Assembly: GCF_902859735.1 (NCBI RefSeq)
Contig: NZ_CADIJY010000001.1
Coordinates: forward strand, 682,001-746,000
DNA length: 64,000 nt
DNA from: Achromobacter aegrifaciens
GTDB taxonomy: Bacteria > Pseudomonadota > Gammaproteobacteria > Burkholderiales > Burkholderiaceae_B
Direction of reading: 5' to 3'
In this document: positions 1 to 9,076 of the stretch, piece after piece
How the letters are laid out: each line of letters begins with the position of its first letter
How positions within the stretch are numbered: position 1 is the first letter of the stretch
Notes under the pieces: generated by a model
What the model was told of the DNA's origin: nothing
Databases searched by the model: none
What the model saw: only the letters and a program-made list of their open reading frames with translations
Translations under genes and position numbers: made by a program

Positions 1-1283
1 GCGCCGTCATCGTGGCGGGCAACATCCATCTCACTGCGCCGGAAGTGGCCTATCAGCTTGAGCATTGCCAGCCCGCGCTGGCGCTGGTCGAGCCTGCGCA
101 TGAAGCGCTGGTTCGCGAAGTGTGCGCCGGGATGGACCAGGCGCCGGATATCGTGCCGGTGGCGCGCGGCAGCCTGGGGCAGGAAGGATTGAGCGGTGCG
201 CTGGCTGCGGCATCCGCGGATTACCGGGCTCCCGAGCTGTGCAGCGACGACCTTGCCCAGATCCTGTACACCTCGGGCACGTCGGCGCGGCCCAAGGGCG
301 TGATGCTCACCCACGCCAATCTGCTCTGGTGTGGCCAGGCGGGCGCAGCCAACAGCGGCATTGGCCGCGCTGACCGCGTGTTCAACAACAAGCCGCTGTT
401 CCACGCCAACTGCCAGGAAACCGTGCTGTCCTGCCTGACCGCGGGCGCCACCGCGGTGATCGGGGAACGCTATAGCGCCACGCGCTACCTGCGCCAGCTC
501 ATCGAACACCGCATCACGATCTGCAGCCTGTCCGGCATGCTGTGCCGAACCTTGTTGAACCAGCCGGCCACGCCATTCGATACAGCGCATCAGGTGCGGT
601 ACGCGGGCTATGCCATCAATATTTCGGAAGCCGAGATCGCGGCGTTCATCGAGCGTTTCCGCATCCCGCTGCGCAATGGCTATGGGCAGTCGGAGACCAT
701 GCTCTACATCACCTTGCAGCCGCATGCCTCGCCGTCCGCCTATCCGTCCATCGGGCGCGCCACGCCCGACCGCGAAGTGTTCGTGGTCGACGACGACAAC
801 CGGCCGGTCGCCATAGGCGCAGTGGGCGAGATCGTGGTGCGCGGACGTCCTGGGCGCACGCTGACCCTGGGCTACTACCGCGACCCGGCTGCGACGCAGG
901 CCGTGTTCGAGGGCGGCTGGCTGCACACGGGGGATCTCGGCTACCAGGACGCCAAGGGCAACTTCTTTTTCTTCGGCCGCAAGAAGGAGGTGATCAAGCG
1001 GGCCGGCGAGAATATCTCGGCCGCGGAAGTGGAAGAGGCCCTGATGGGGCATCCGGCCGTGCGCGACGTGGCCGTGGTGGGCATACCCGATCCGGTGCGC
1101 GACCAGTCGGTCAAGGCTTTCGTCGTGCTGCACGCAGGGCACCAGGCGGATGCGGATGCCATCAAGACCTATTGCGCCGGGCGGCTGGCGTACTTCAAGG
1201 TGCCCGAGCACGTGCAGTTCATGGCTGAGCTGCCGCGCAACGCCAGCGGCAAGGTGCAGAAGCGCGCGCTGCTCGACGCCTGA
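1..1283 (+). CDS. AMP-dependent acyl-CoA synthetase (5' end outside window)
   Basis: Activates a carboxylic acid with ATP and then transfers it to CoA (ANL superfamily). The reading frame is open from base 3, so the start lies upstream; a GTG at 12 is probably internal because the sequence before it continues the family pattern. Counting from 12, the P-loop motif YTSGTSARPKG is at residues 86-96, GYGQSE at 223-228, GWLHTGDLG at 302-310 and the hinge region KRAGENIS at 329-336. The C-terminal PRNASGKVQKR contains the catalytic lysine of the adenylation step. About 423 residues are visible; the family usually has 500-550. The acid substrate cannot be told. It converges with the LysR gene 16 bp away. 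Confidence 0.93.
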   Translation, partial: AVIVAGNIHLTAPEVAYQLEHCQPALALVEPAHEALVREVCAGMDQAPDIVPVARGSLGQEGLSGALAAASADYRAPELCSDDLAQILYTSGTSARPKGVMLTHANLLWCGQAGAANSGIGRADRVFNNKPLFHANCQETVLSCLTAGATAVIGERYSATRYLRQLIEHRITICSLSGMLCRTLLNQPATPFDTAHQVRYAGYAINISEAEIAAFIERFRIPLRNGYGQSETMLYITLQPHASPSAYPSIGRATPDREVFVVDDDNRPVAIGAVGEIVVRGRPGRTLTLGYYRDPAATQAVFEGGWLHTGDLGYQDAKGNFFFFGRKKEVIKRAGENISAAEVEEALMGHPAVRDVAVVGIPDPVRDQSVKAFVVLHAGHQADADAIKTYCAGRLAYFKVPEHVQFMAELPRNASGKVQKRALLDA

Positions 1284-1299
1284 ACGCGGCCGCGAGTTC

Positions 1300-2208
1300 T
1301 CAGGCGTGGCCGGTAGCCGCCTTGCCCAGCCGGGCTAGGGCTTCGGCGACCTGATGGACGACGGACTGGCCCTGGTTGCGGTGGATGGCGATGGTGAACT
1401 CCAGCGTCAGCGGCGTCAGCGCCGGGTCCACCAGCACCAGGGTGCCGGCGCGAACTTGTTCGGCCACCATCATTTCCGGCAACTGCGCGATGCCGCCGCC
1501 CGCCTCGACGACTTCGATCAGGCTGTTCAGGCGATTGCAGCTGCAGATGTTGTCCAGGTTGGCGCCCATGTCGCGCAACTCGTCCTGCGCCGGGCCAAAG
1601 AAGCCCGACGGACGCGATACGCACCACAGCGGCTCGGTTTGCAGTAGCGATTGCATGCTGCGAGGCTTGCCTTCCGCGTCGCTGAGCAGCCGGGACGAGA
1701 CCATCCACGACATGCGGGTCGTGCCCAGCGATTCGCAGATGAACTGGTCGTCGCGCAGATGATTGGCCATGATGGCAATGTCCAGCGCGCCGGACGTCAG
1801 GTGTTCCTGCAGCTTGATCGCCAGGTCCAGCTCGATCTCGTAGGAAACGCGCGGCAGGGCGCGGCGCAGCTCGGGCACCACGCGTGAAAACCAGGTCATG
1901 GAAATCTCGCCCATGCCGATGCGCACCGTGCCGGCCGCGTTGTTGACGGCCTCCGCGTCGGTGAAGGCGTCTTCCACCGCCAGCAGCAGCGGTTCCACGC
2001 GTTCGACGAAGCGGCGCGCGGGCACCGTCAGTTCCAGCCGGCGGCCGCGCTTTTCGAAGAGCGGAAAGCCCAGCGACTGCTCCAGCTCTTTCATGCGCGC
2101 CGAGACGGCGGGTTGGGAAGTGTGCAGCCGTTCGGCCGCGGCGCGGAAGCTGCCCAGCTTGGCGATCTGGCACAGGGTTTCGGCGTTGGTCAGATTCGGA
2201 CGGGGCAT
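1300..2208 (-). CDS. LysR-family transcriptional regulator
   Basis: A 302-residue LysR regulator. The winged helix-turn-helix occupies roughly residues 5-64, with the typical pattern GSFRAAAERLHTSQPAVSARMKELE, followed by the effector-binding fold. The start ATG is at 2208. It is divergent from the exported lyase at 2344, with 135 bp between them, and that lyase is the most likely target. The intergenic region carries repeated GGAAAT elements. The ligand is unknown. Confidence 0.93.
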   Translation of the reverse strand: MPRPNLTNAETLCQIAKLGSFRAAAERLHTSQPAVSARMKELEQSLGFPLFEKRGRRLELTVPARRFVERVEPLLLAVEDAFTDAEAVNNAAGTVRIGMGEISMTWFSRVVPELRRALPRVSYEIELDLAIKLQEHLTSGALDIAIMANHLRDDQFICESLGTTRMSWMVSSRLLSDAEGKPRSMQSLLQTEPLWCVSRPSGFFGPAQDELRDMGANLDNICSCNRLNSLIEVVEAGGGIAQLPEMMVAEQVRAGTLVLVDPALTPLTLEFTIAIHRNQGQSVVHQVAEALARLGKAATGHA

Positions 2209-2243
2209 GGGCGAATGTCGTGGTTTTTGCGCGGTATGTTAAA

Positions 2244-2291
2244 GGAAATCGTCAGGAAATCCCGCCTGGCTCGGTGAAATCCGCCATTTCC
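2244..2291. promoter_or_regulatory. GGAAAT direct and inverted repeats between LysR and lyase genes
   Basis: GGAAATC occurs twice, at 2244-2250 and 2255-2261, one helical turn apart. ATTTCC at 2286-2291 forms an inverted partner of the second copy. The position between divergent genes fits a LysR operator and shared promoter region. Binding is an inference. Confidence 0.4.
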
Positions 2292-2343
2292 CCCCGCCAG
2301 GCCCGCCGATAAACTGGCCGCTCGCCATCCTAACGAGACAGCC

Positions 2344-3870
2344 ATGAGACATCTACTTCCCGCCCTGGGCGCCGCGCTTGCCTTCACGCTCGGCGCGCAG
2401 GCATCGGCCCAGCAAGCCCAGCCCGCGGCCTCCGTGCCGCGCGATCCGTTCTTCTGGCTGGGCGAGATCAACAAGGCCACTGCCGTCATCAACACGGACG
2501 AGGGGCTGCTGGACAAGTCCATGGCGCCGCGACTGGCGGCCGGCGTGGCCAAGGTGATCAACGACGGCAACCAGCCGGGCGCCAAGCGCCCGGCCAGCGT
2601 CATCACCTTCGAGCCGCTGCTGATCAAGGCGGCGGGCGAGGATGTGACGCTGCTGCACGCGGGGCGCTCCAGCCAGGACATGCACGCGACCTACCGCAGC
2701 GCCATCCTGCGCGACAAGCTGCTGGACTTGGCGGCCCAGCTGAACGCCACCTCCACCACGCTGGTGGAACTGGCGGGCAAGCATGCAGCTACCATCGTGC
2801 CGAACTACACCAATGGCGTGGCGGCGCAGCCTAACAGCTATGGGCACTATCTGCTGGGGCAGGCCGCCGGCCTGGCCCGCGACGCCCAGCGCATCCGTGA
2901 GGCCTACGTGCGCATCGACCGTTCGCCGATGGGCACGACGGTGCTCAACGGCACCAGCTGGCCGCTGGACCGCAAGCGCATGGCGCAGTACCTGGGCTTC
3001 GCCGCACTGGTGGACAACGCCTATGACGCCTCGCAGATCTCGTCCATGGATCAGCCGGTGGAAGTCGCCTCTATCGTCACCAGCATTGCGCTGCGCACCG
3101 GCAATTTCGTCGAGGACGTGATGACCCAGTACGCCCAGCCGCGTCCCTGGATCCTGCTGGAAGAGGGGGGCGGCAACACCTACGTGTCCAGCGCCATGCC
3201 GCAGAAGCGCAATCCCGGCCTGCTCAACGATACCCGCAGCGATGCCTCCACGGCCGTGACGCTGGCCATGGGGCCGGTGGTGCAGACGCACAACATCACG
3301 CCGGGCATGAGCGATCCGAAGGACGTGAAGCAGAATTCCGCCATGGTGGATGCCGGGATTTCGGCGCTCAAGCGCTGGGACCGGGTGTTGAAGGCCATGG
3401 TCCTCAGCCCCGACCGCGCGCTGGAAGAACTGAACAGCGACTGGACGGCCTCGCAGGAACTGGCCGACGTGCTGATGCGCAAGTACAAGCTGCCGTTCCG
3501 CGACGGCCACCATTTTGCGTCCGAGGTCGTCAGCTACGCCAAGGCCAACAACATCAAGCCGCTGGACTTCCCGTATGAGCAGGCGCGCCGTATCTATGCG
3601 GACGCCATGAAGGACTCGAAGTACGGCAACGAACTGCCGATGAGCGAGGCGGAGTTCCGCTCCACGCTGGATCCCGTGGCCATCGTCAAGAACCGCGCCA
3701 CTTCGGGCGGTCCGCAGCCGGCGGAAATGGAGCGCATGCTGAAGGAAGCGCGCGCGCAGCTGGCTGAGCAGGACGCCTGGATCAAGGCGCGTCGCGCCCA
3801 CATCAACGATGCGCTGGCGGAGCTGGACAAGAAATTCGGCGCGCTGGTGGCCAGCGCGCCGAAGCAGTAG
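2344..3870 (+). CDS. Exported argininosuccinate lyase-like protein
   Basis: A 508-residue protein with an N-terminal signal peptide (about residues 1-22, ending ASA) and the fumarase/argininosuccinate lyase superfamily fold. Landmarks are GRSSQDMHAT at 107-116 (like GRSRND in argininosuccinate lyase), YTNGVAAQP at 155-163, LNGTSWPLDR at 201-210, and the signature loop VSSAMPQKRNP at 281-291 with its serine pair 282-283. Cytosolic superfamily members carry a catalytic His in the motif YTHLQ.AQP; here residue 157 is Asn. That and the export signal make classical argininosuccinate cleavage unlikely. A periplasmic lyase on another amino-dicarboxylate, or a non-catalytic role, is possible. The divergent LysR probably controls it. 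Confidence 0.85.
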   Translation: MRHLLPALGAALAFTLGAQASAQQAQPAASVPRDPFFWLGEINKATAVINTDEGLLDKSMAPRLAAGVAKVINDGNQPGAKRPASVITFEPLLIKAAGEDVTLLHAGRSSQDMHATYRSAILRDKLLDLAAQLNATSTTLVELAGKHAATIVPNYTNGVAAQPNSYGHYLLGQAAGLARDAQRIREAYVRIDRSPMGTTVLNGTSWPLDRKRMAQYLGFAALVDNAYDASQISSMDQPVEVASIVTSIALRTGNFVEDVMTQYAQPRPWILLEEGGGNTYVSSAMPQKRNPGLLNDTRSDASTAVTLAMGPVVQTHNITPGMSDPKDVKQNSAMVDAGISALKRWDRVLKAMVLSPDRALEELNSDWTASQELADVLMRKYKLPFRDGHHFASEVVSYAKANNIKPLDFPYEQARRIYADAMKDSKYGNELPMSEAEFRSTLDPVAIVKNRATSGGPQPAEMERMLKEARAQLAEQDAWIKARRAHINDALAELDKKFGALVASAPKQ

Positions 3871-3876
3871 AACCTG

Positions 3877-3894
3877 CGGGAAGAGCGCTTCCCG
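3877..3894. terminator. Terminator-like hairpin between convergent genes
   Basis: A perfect 7-bp stem (CGGGAAG / CTTCCCG) with an AGCG loop lies between the convergent lyase and copper ATPase genes. No T-tract follows, so intrinsic termination is uncertain. Confidence 0.45.
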
Positions 3895-3915
3895 GCGGCT
3901 GCCGGGAAGCCCCGC

Positions 3916-6396
3916 TCAGCCGCGGGCCGGGAAGGGCGCGGCGAAGCGGCGCAGCCGCAACGCGTTGCTCAGCACGAACACGCTGGACAAGGCCATCGCG
4001 CCCGCCGCGAACACCGGAGACAGCAGGCTGCCGTTGACCGGATACAGCAAGCCCGCCGCTACCGGGATCAGCGCCACGTTGTAGGCAAACGCCCAGAACA
4101 GGTTCTGCTTGATGTTGCGGATGGTGGCCTTGGACAGCGCGATGGCGTTGGGCACACCGCCCAGGTCTCCCGACATCAGCACCACGTCGGCGGCTTCGAT
4201 GGCGATGTCCGTGCCGGTGCCGATGGCCAGGCCGACGTCCGCTTCGGCCAGGGCCGGCGCATCGTTGATGCCGTCGCCCACGTAGGCGATGGGACCGTAC
4301 TGCTGCTTCAGGCGCTGCACCGCCGCGACCTTGCCGTCGGGCAGCACTTCGGCGACGACTTCGTCGATGCCGAGCTGGCGGGCGATGGCCTCGCCGGTGC
4401 GGCGGTTGTCGCCGGTGATCATCGCGACCTTCAGCCCCAGGTCATGCAGGGCGCGGATCGCGGCGGCCGTGGTTTCCTTGATGGGGTCAGCCACGGCGAT
4501 CATGGCGGCCAGCTGGCCGTTGATGGCGGCGTACAGCGGCGTCTTGCCTTCGTCGCCCAGGCGCGCGGCGTCCGAACCGAAGGACTCGACGCTCAGGCCC
4601 AGTTCGCGCATGAAGCGGTCGGCGCCGATCTCGACCAGGTCGCCGTCGACCCGGGCGCCGACGCCAAAGCCGGTGATCGATTCGAATTGCGAAATCGAGC
4701 CCAGCGCAATGTTCTCGGCGCGCGCCGCATCCACGATGGCTTGGGCGATCGGGTGTTCCGACTTGGCCTCGACGGTGGCAACCTTGCCCAGCACCGCAGC
4801 GCGGTCGAAGCCCTGTGCAACGATCAGGTCGGTCAGCTCGGGACGGCCCTTGGTCAGCGTGCCGGTCTTGTCCACGGCCACGACCTGCGCGTCCTTCAGC
4901 GATTGCAGCGCTTCGCCCTTGCGGAACAGCACGCCCATCTGCGCGGCGCGGCCCGTGCCCACCATGATGGAGGTCGGCGTGGCCAGGCCCATGGCGCAGG
5001 GGCAGGCGATGATCAGCACGGCCACGGCATTGACCAGCGCGAAGGTCAGGGCGGGTTCGGGGCCGAACGTCAGCCAGATGATGAAGGTCACGACGGCCGC
5101 CGCCATGACGGCAGGCACGAACCACATGGTGATGCGGTCCACCAGAGCCTGGATCGGCAGCTTGGAGCCTTGCGCCTGTTCGACCATGCGGATGATCTGC
5201 GCCAGCAGCGTGTCGCCGCCGACCTTGGTGGCGCGGAACGTCAGCGCGCCGTTCTGGTTGACGGTGCCGCCGACCACTTCGGAGCCGGGCTGCTTTTCGA
5301 CGGGCACGGGCTCGCCGCTGATCATGGACTCGTCGATGAAGCTGTTGCCTTCCACCACCTCGCCATCCACCGGGATGCGTTCGCCGGGGCGGACTTCGAT
5401 CAGGTCGCCCGCCACCACTTCCTCGATGGCGAGTTCCAGCGTCGCGCCGTTGCGCACGACGCGCGCGGTCTTGGCCTGCAGGCCGAGCAGGCGCTTGATG
5501 GCCTCGGACGTATTGCCTTTGGCGCGTGCCTCCATGTAACGGCCCAGCAGGATCAGCGCCACGATGACCGCGGCGGCCTCGTAATAGACGTTGACGGTGC
5601 CGGCGGGCAGCAGTCCGGCCGCGAAGGTGGCGACCACCGAATAGGCATAGGCGGCGGACGTGCCCACCGCCACCAGCGAGTTCATGTCGGGCGCGCCGCG
5701 CAGCAGCGCGGGGATACCTTTCTTGAAGAAGCGCAGGCCGGGGCCGAACAGCACGATGCTGGCCAGCACGAATTGCAGGTACCAGCTGTTCTGCGTGCCG
5801 ATGGTTTCGGCGATGACGTGGTGGAACGCCGGCACGATGTGCGCGCCCATTTCCAGGATGAACACCGGCAGCGCGAAGATCGTGGCGACGGTCAGCGCGC
5901 GCTTCAGTGACTTCAGCTCGGCGGCCTGGCGTTCGGCCACGGCGTCGGTGTCGCTGGCTTCGGCGGCCAGGGGCTTGGCTTCGTAGCCGGCCTTGGCCAC
6001 CGCCTGGATCAGGGCGCTGGCGGGCACGCCGCCGGCCGCGGTGATGCTGGCGCGCTCGGTAGCGAGGTTGACGCTGGCGCTGCTGACGCCGGGCACCGCC
6101 TTCAGGGCTTTTTCGACGCGGCCCACGCAGGAGGCGCAGGTCATGCCGGTGACCGACAGTTCGATCGTGGTTTCGGCGACGGCGTAACCCGCCTTCTGCA
6201 CCGCCTGCACGGCGGCGGCGACGTCCGGCGCCCCTGCAAACGTGATGTCGGCGCGTTCGGTCGCCAGGTTGACGCTGGCCTGGTTGACGCCCGGCACGGC
6301 CTTCAAGGCCTTTTCGACCCGGCCCACGCACGAGGCGCAGGTCATGCCTTCGATAGGCAGGCTGACCGCGACGCTGTCTGCTGGGATGGCACTCAT
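3916..6396 (-). CDS. copA: Copper-exporting P1B-type ATPase CopA
   Basis: An 826-residue inner-membrane pump that exports Cu(I) from the cytosol using ATP. Two N-terminal heavy-metal domains carry GMTCASC with cysteine pairs at 20/23 and 87/90. The membrane metal site CPC is at 465-467, the actuator motif ISGEP at 359-363, the phosphorylation motif DKTGTLTKG at 509-517, SEHP at 546-549, and GDGINDAP is near the C-terminal hinge. Eight membrane helices are expected. The start ATG at 6396 has AAGGAG just upstream (6402-6408). A MerR-type promoter with 19-bp spacer lies 43 bp upstream. The pump feeds Cu to the periplasm, where the multicopper oxidase encoded about 8 kb away can act. Confidence 0.97.
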   Translation of the reverse strand: MSAIPADSVAVSLPIEGMTCASCVGRVEKALKAVPGVNQASVNLATERADITFAGAPDVAAAVQAVQKAGYAVAETTIELSVTGMTCASCVGRVEKALKAVPGVSSASVNLATERASITAAGGVPASALIQAVAKAGYEAKPLAAEASDTDAVAERQAAELKSLKRALTVATIFALPVFILEMGAHIVPAFHHVIAETIGTQNSWYLQFVLASIVLFGPGLRFFKKGIPALLRGAPDMNSLVAVGTSAAYAYSVVATFAAGLLPAGTVNVYYEAAAVIVALILLGRYMEARAKGNTSEAIKRLLGLQAKTARVVRNGATLELAIEEVVAGDLIEVRPGERIPVDGEVVEGNSFIDESMISGEPVPVEKQPGSEVVGGTVNQNGALTFRATKVGGDTLLAQIIRMVEQAQGSKLPIQALVDRITMWFVPAVMAAAVVTFIIWLTFGPEPALTFALVNAVAVLIIACPCAMGLATPTSIMVGTGRAAQMGVLFRKGEALQSLKDAQVVAVDKTGTLTKGRPELTDLIVAQGFDRAAVLGKVATVEAKSEHPIAQAIVDAARAENIALGSISQFESITGFGVGARVDGDLVEIGADRFMRELGLSVESFGSDAARLGDEGKTPLYAAINGQLAAMIAVADPIKETTAAAIRALHDLGLKVAMITGDNRRTGEAIARQLGIDEVVAEVLPDGKVAAVQRLKQQYGPIAYVGDGINDAPALAEADVGLAIGTGTDIAIEAADVVLMSGDLGGVPNAIALSKATIRNIKQNLFWAFAYNVALIPVAAGLLYPVNGSLLSPVFAAGAMALSSVFVLSNALRLRRFAAPFPARG

Positions 6397-6438
6397 ATCC
6401 GCTCCTTGAAAACTTGGAATTTCCTGCTGATGGGTGTC

Positions 6439-6469
6439 ACTATAAAGATTCCAATGATGTCAAGGTCAA
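6439..6469 (-). promoter_or_regulatory. CueR/MerR-type promoter of the copper ATPase gene
   Basis: On the minus strand a -35 element TTGACC (6464-6469) and a -10 element TATAGT (6439-6444) are separated by exactly 19 bp. That over-long spacer is the hallmark of promoters activated by MerR-family regulators such as CueR. The spacer holds an imperfect dyad (CCTTGA...TTGGAA). No cueR gene is nearby, so the activator would act in trans. Confidence 0.75.
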
Positions 6470-6498
6470 GCGTTTGATCGGACGAGTTTTGACCTGGC

Positions 6499-7233
6499 TC
6501 AGCCCAGTCTGCCCAAGGCGGGGAAGGTCAGCAGCATCCAGATGGCGAAACGGGCCAATTGGCCGGTGGCGATGGCCCAGCCCATCACGATCAGGATCAG
6601 CCCGGTCAGGATCCGCAGGATCCGGCCGGCGCGTTGCAGGCCCTGCATGCGGCGCAGGAAGGGGCTCATGAACCAGGCTGCCGCTAAAAAGGGGACGCCC
6701 AGTCCCAGTGCGTAGACGCCCAGCAGGGCCACGCCCTGGCCCACACTGGCCGAGGCCGCGCCCAGCGCCAGGATGCCGGCCAGGATCGGGCCGATGCAAG
6801 GCGTCCAGCCGAATCCGAACGCGGCGCCCAGGATCGCGGCGCTGCCGGGGCTGCCCTGGCCCGCCGGATCGAACCGGTAATAGCGCTGCGCCCAGGCGGG
6901 CAGGCGCAGGACGCCCAGCAACATCAAGCCCGCCAGCGCGATGATGGCGCCTGCGGCCAGGTTCAGTTCGTAGCGGTAGGACAGCAGCAGGCGGCTCAGC
7001 GCCGTGACGCTGGCCCCGAAGATGACAAAGACAGTAGAGAAGCCGGCGACGAAGCAGGCCGCCAGCCCCAGCATGCGCCAGCGCAGCGCACGGCCATCAT
7101 CCGCGGACGCGCCGGATCCGCCCGCGATGTAAGACAGATAGCCTGGCACCAGCGGCAGCACGCAAGGCGACAGGAACGATGCGGTCCCCGCGATGAAAGC
7201 GGTGGCCAAGCCGATGAGGGACAGGTCAAGCAT
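6499..7233 (-). CDS. ccdA: CcdA-family thiol-disulfide transporter
   Basis: A 244-residue polytopic membrane protein that moves reducing equivalents from cytosolic thioredoxin to periplasmic thiol proteins. The motifs SPCVLPLVPGYLSY near residue 22 and TPCIGPIL near residue 150 carry the two redox cysteines typical of CcdA. Six hydrophobic helices are evident. It starts 15 bp after the ccmI stop and is the last gene of the ccm operon, so it probably keeps CcmG and CcmH reduced during cytochrome c assembly. It ends just before the copper ATPase promoter. Confidence 0.92.
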   Translation of the reverse strand: MLDLSLIGLATAFIAGTASFLSPCVLPLVPGYLSYIAGGSGASADDGRALRWRMLGLAACFVAGFSTVFVIFGASVTALSRLLLSYRYELNLAAGAIIALAGLMLLGVLRLPAWAQRYYRFDPAGQGSPGSAAILGAAFGFGWTPCIGPILAGILALGAASASVGQGVALLGVYALGLGVPFLAAAWFMSPFLRRMQGLQRAGRILRILTGLILIVMGWAIATGQLARFAIWMLLTFPALGRLG

Positions 7234-7248
7234 GACGGGCCGCCGCGA

Positions 7249-8103
7249 TCATGGCGCAGCGCCTTCGCGCTGGCGCTGGCGGGCCAGCGTGATGCCCTCA
7301 TTGACGGTGCGCGCCATGTCGCTGCCGGCAGGCAGCCTGGCCAGCAGGCGTTGCCAGAAATCGATGGCCGCCGGGAAATCGCGCTGGTCAAAGCGGCTTG
7401 CGCCCGCCAGCATCAGGGCCAGCGGCTCCTCGGGGTTGAGGTCCAACGCGCGCCGCAACAGCTGGTCAGGCTGTCCGCCGAAACCCCGGTTGGCGCTGAG
7501 CACCAGCGATTCGGCGTACTCGGCCAGGGCTGCCGGGTTGCTGTCCACCACCGGCGCGGCCCGGGCAAAGGACTGGACCGCGTCGGCGTGCCGGCCGAAG
7601 TAGCGGTGGGAACGGGCCAGCATCAGCCACCCCTGATAGTCGTCGGGATTGCTCGCCAGGCGGGTCTCAAGTTTGGCCACCATGGCCCGGATGTCGGCGG
7701 CGGTGACCTCGGGTTGTGCGACAGGCGCCTGAGGCGGGGCGATGGCGGCGGGGTTGCCCAGCGCCACATAGGCAATTATGGCGGCCAGAGGCAGCGCGAG
7801 GGCCAGGCTCGCAGGCAGCAGCCGGCCGGGGTTCGTCGCCGCGGCACGGTCTTGCGTTTCGCCGGCTTCTTCCAGCGCCAGCCGCTGTAGCTCGGTGCGC
7901 GCTTCGGCGAAGGCGTCTTGCGAGAGGATGCCGTTGGCGCGGTCCCGCTCCAGCTCGCGCAGCTGGTCGCGCAGCACCGCCACGTTCGCCGCCCGGCGCT
8001 TGTTGGCGGCGTTGGCGGCGGGCGCACGTCGCAGGGCGGCGATCAGCCATAGGGTGACGACGGCGGCCATCAACGCGGCCGACAGATAGAAGAGCTGAGT
8101 CAT
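7249..8103 (-). CDS. ccmI: Cytochrome c maturation protein CcmI
   Basis: A 284-residue apocytochrome c chaperone. The N-terminus has a membrane helix (residues 5-25), a cytosolic Arg/Glu-rich loop and a second helix near residues 98-117. The periplasmic C-terminal part has TPR-type helices (for example LARSHRYFGRHADAVQSFARA) that bind the apocytochrome C-terminus. Its start overlaps the ccmH stop by 4 bp. Confidence 0.92.
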   Translation of the reverse strand: MTQLFYLSAALMAAVVTLWLIAALRRAPAANAANKRRAANVAVLRDQLRELERDRANGILSQDAFAEARTELQRLALEEAGETQDRAAATNPGRLLPASLALALPLAAIIAYVALGNPAAIAPPQAPVAQPEVTAADIRAMVAKLETRLASNPDDYQGWLMLARSHRYFGRHADAVQSFARAAPVVDSNPAALAEYAESLVLSANRGFGGQPDQLLRRALDLNPEEPLALMLAGASRFDQRDFPAAIDFWQRLLARLPAGSDMARTVNEGITLARQRQREGAAP

Positions 8104-8558
8104 GTTCCAGATCCTTTTTCAGCGTCGACGCCGAGCAGGGCGTCGGCAGCCCGGCGCTCGGCAGGCGTCAGCGCGGGGCGGCGCTGGCGCAGCCTGCGAC
8201 GGCGCAAGGTCAGGGCCAGCGCGGCCAGCCCGGCGGCCAGCAGCGCAGCCGGGCCGAACCAGAGCAGCAGCGTGGAGGCTTTCAGGCGTGGCCGGTAGAG
8301 GATGAAGTCGCCGTACCTGGCCTCCATATAGGCCAGTATGTCGGCCTCGGATTTTCCGGCGTCCAGCTGCTGACGGATCTCGCGGCGCAGATCGACGGCG
8401 AGGTCGGCGCGCGAGGCGGCAATGGATTCGTTCTGGCAGACCAGGCAGCGCAGTTCCGAGGCGATCTCGGTGACGCGGCGGTCGTCAGTCGAGCCTTGGG
8501 CGCCCGCGCCGTAGCCCAACGCCAGCGATAGCGCGAATACGCGCAGGAGTATCTTCAT
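8100..8558 (-). CDS. ccmH: Cytochrome c maturation protein CcmH
   Basis: A 152-residue thiol oxidoreductase that reduces the apocytochrome CXXCH before heme ligation. A signal peptide covers residues 1-22, the redox motif is LRCLVCQN with Cys38 and Cys41, and a C-terminal membrane helix spans about 95-115. The start is the ATG at 8558, which overlaps the ccmG stop in an ATGA arrangement. A longer upstream extension in this frame overlaps ccmG and is not real. Confidence 0.94.
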   Translation of the reverse strand: MKILLRVFALSLALGYGAGAQGSTDDRRVTEIASELRCLVCQNESIAASRADLAVDLRREIRQQLDAGKSEADILAYMEARYGDFILYRPRLKASTLLLWFGPAALLAAGLAALALTLRRRRLRQRRPALTPAERRAADALLGVDAEKGSGT

Positions 8559-9076
8559 TGCAGCCCCCGGATCAGCGGAAGCAGGGTGTCGCGCAGCGAT
8601 TCGCGCGTCACCGGGCCGATGTGCTTGTAGCGGATGGTCCCGGCCTGGTCGATGACGAAGGTCTCCGGCACGCCGTAGACGCCGTAGTCGATGCCGACCT
8701 TGCCGTCGGTGTCGGACACGGACGCCTCGTAGGAATCGCCGTTGCGCGCCAGCCAGGCGATGGCTTCGTCCCGTATGTCCTTGTAGTTCAAGCCTATGAC
8801 AGGCACGCCGTGCTGCGACGACAACTCCTGGATATAGGGGTGTTCCGTCAGGCAGGCATAGCACCAGGACGCCCAGACGTTCAGCACCCATACCCGGCCT
8901 TTCATGCTCTCAGGCGTGAAGGTCTTCTGGGGCTCATGCAGTTCGGGCAGGGCAAACGCGGGCGCGGGCTTGTCGATCAGCGGCGACGGCACTTCGGACG
9001 GGTTTAGGGTCAGGCCTATTCCTAGAAAGAACACCAGCACCACGAAGCCCGCCAGGGGCCAGATGTAGCGGCTCAT
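8555..9076 (-). CDS. ccmG: Thiol:disulfide interchange protein CcmG (DsbE)
   Basis: A 173-residue membrane-anchored periplasmic thioredoxin-fold protein that hands electrons to CcmH and apocytochrome c. There is an N-terminal anchor (residues 5-24) and the active site WCYAC at 71-75 (Cys72, Cys75). The cis-proline segment GVYGVPETFVID follows. The motif WCYAC differs from the more usual WCPTC, but the fold is intact. The start at 9076 overlaps the ccmF stop by 4 bp. Confidence 0.95.
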   Translation of the reverse strand: MSRYIWPLAGFVVLVFFLGIGLTLNPSEVPSPLIDKPAPAFALPELHEPQKTFTPESMKGRVWVLNVWASWCYACLTEHPYIQELSSQHGVPVIGLNYKDIRDEAIAWLARNGDSYEASVSDTDGKVGIDYGVYGVPETFVIDQAGTIRYKHIGPVTRESLRDTLLPLIRGLQ

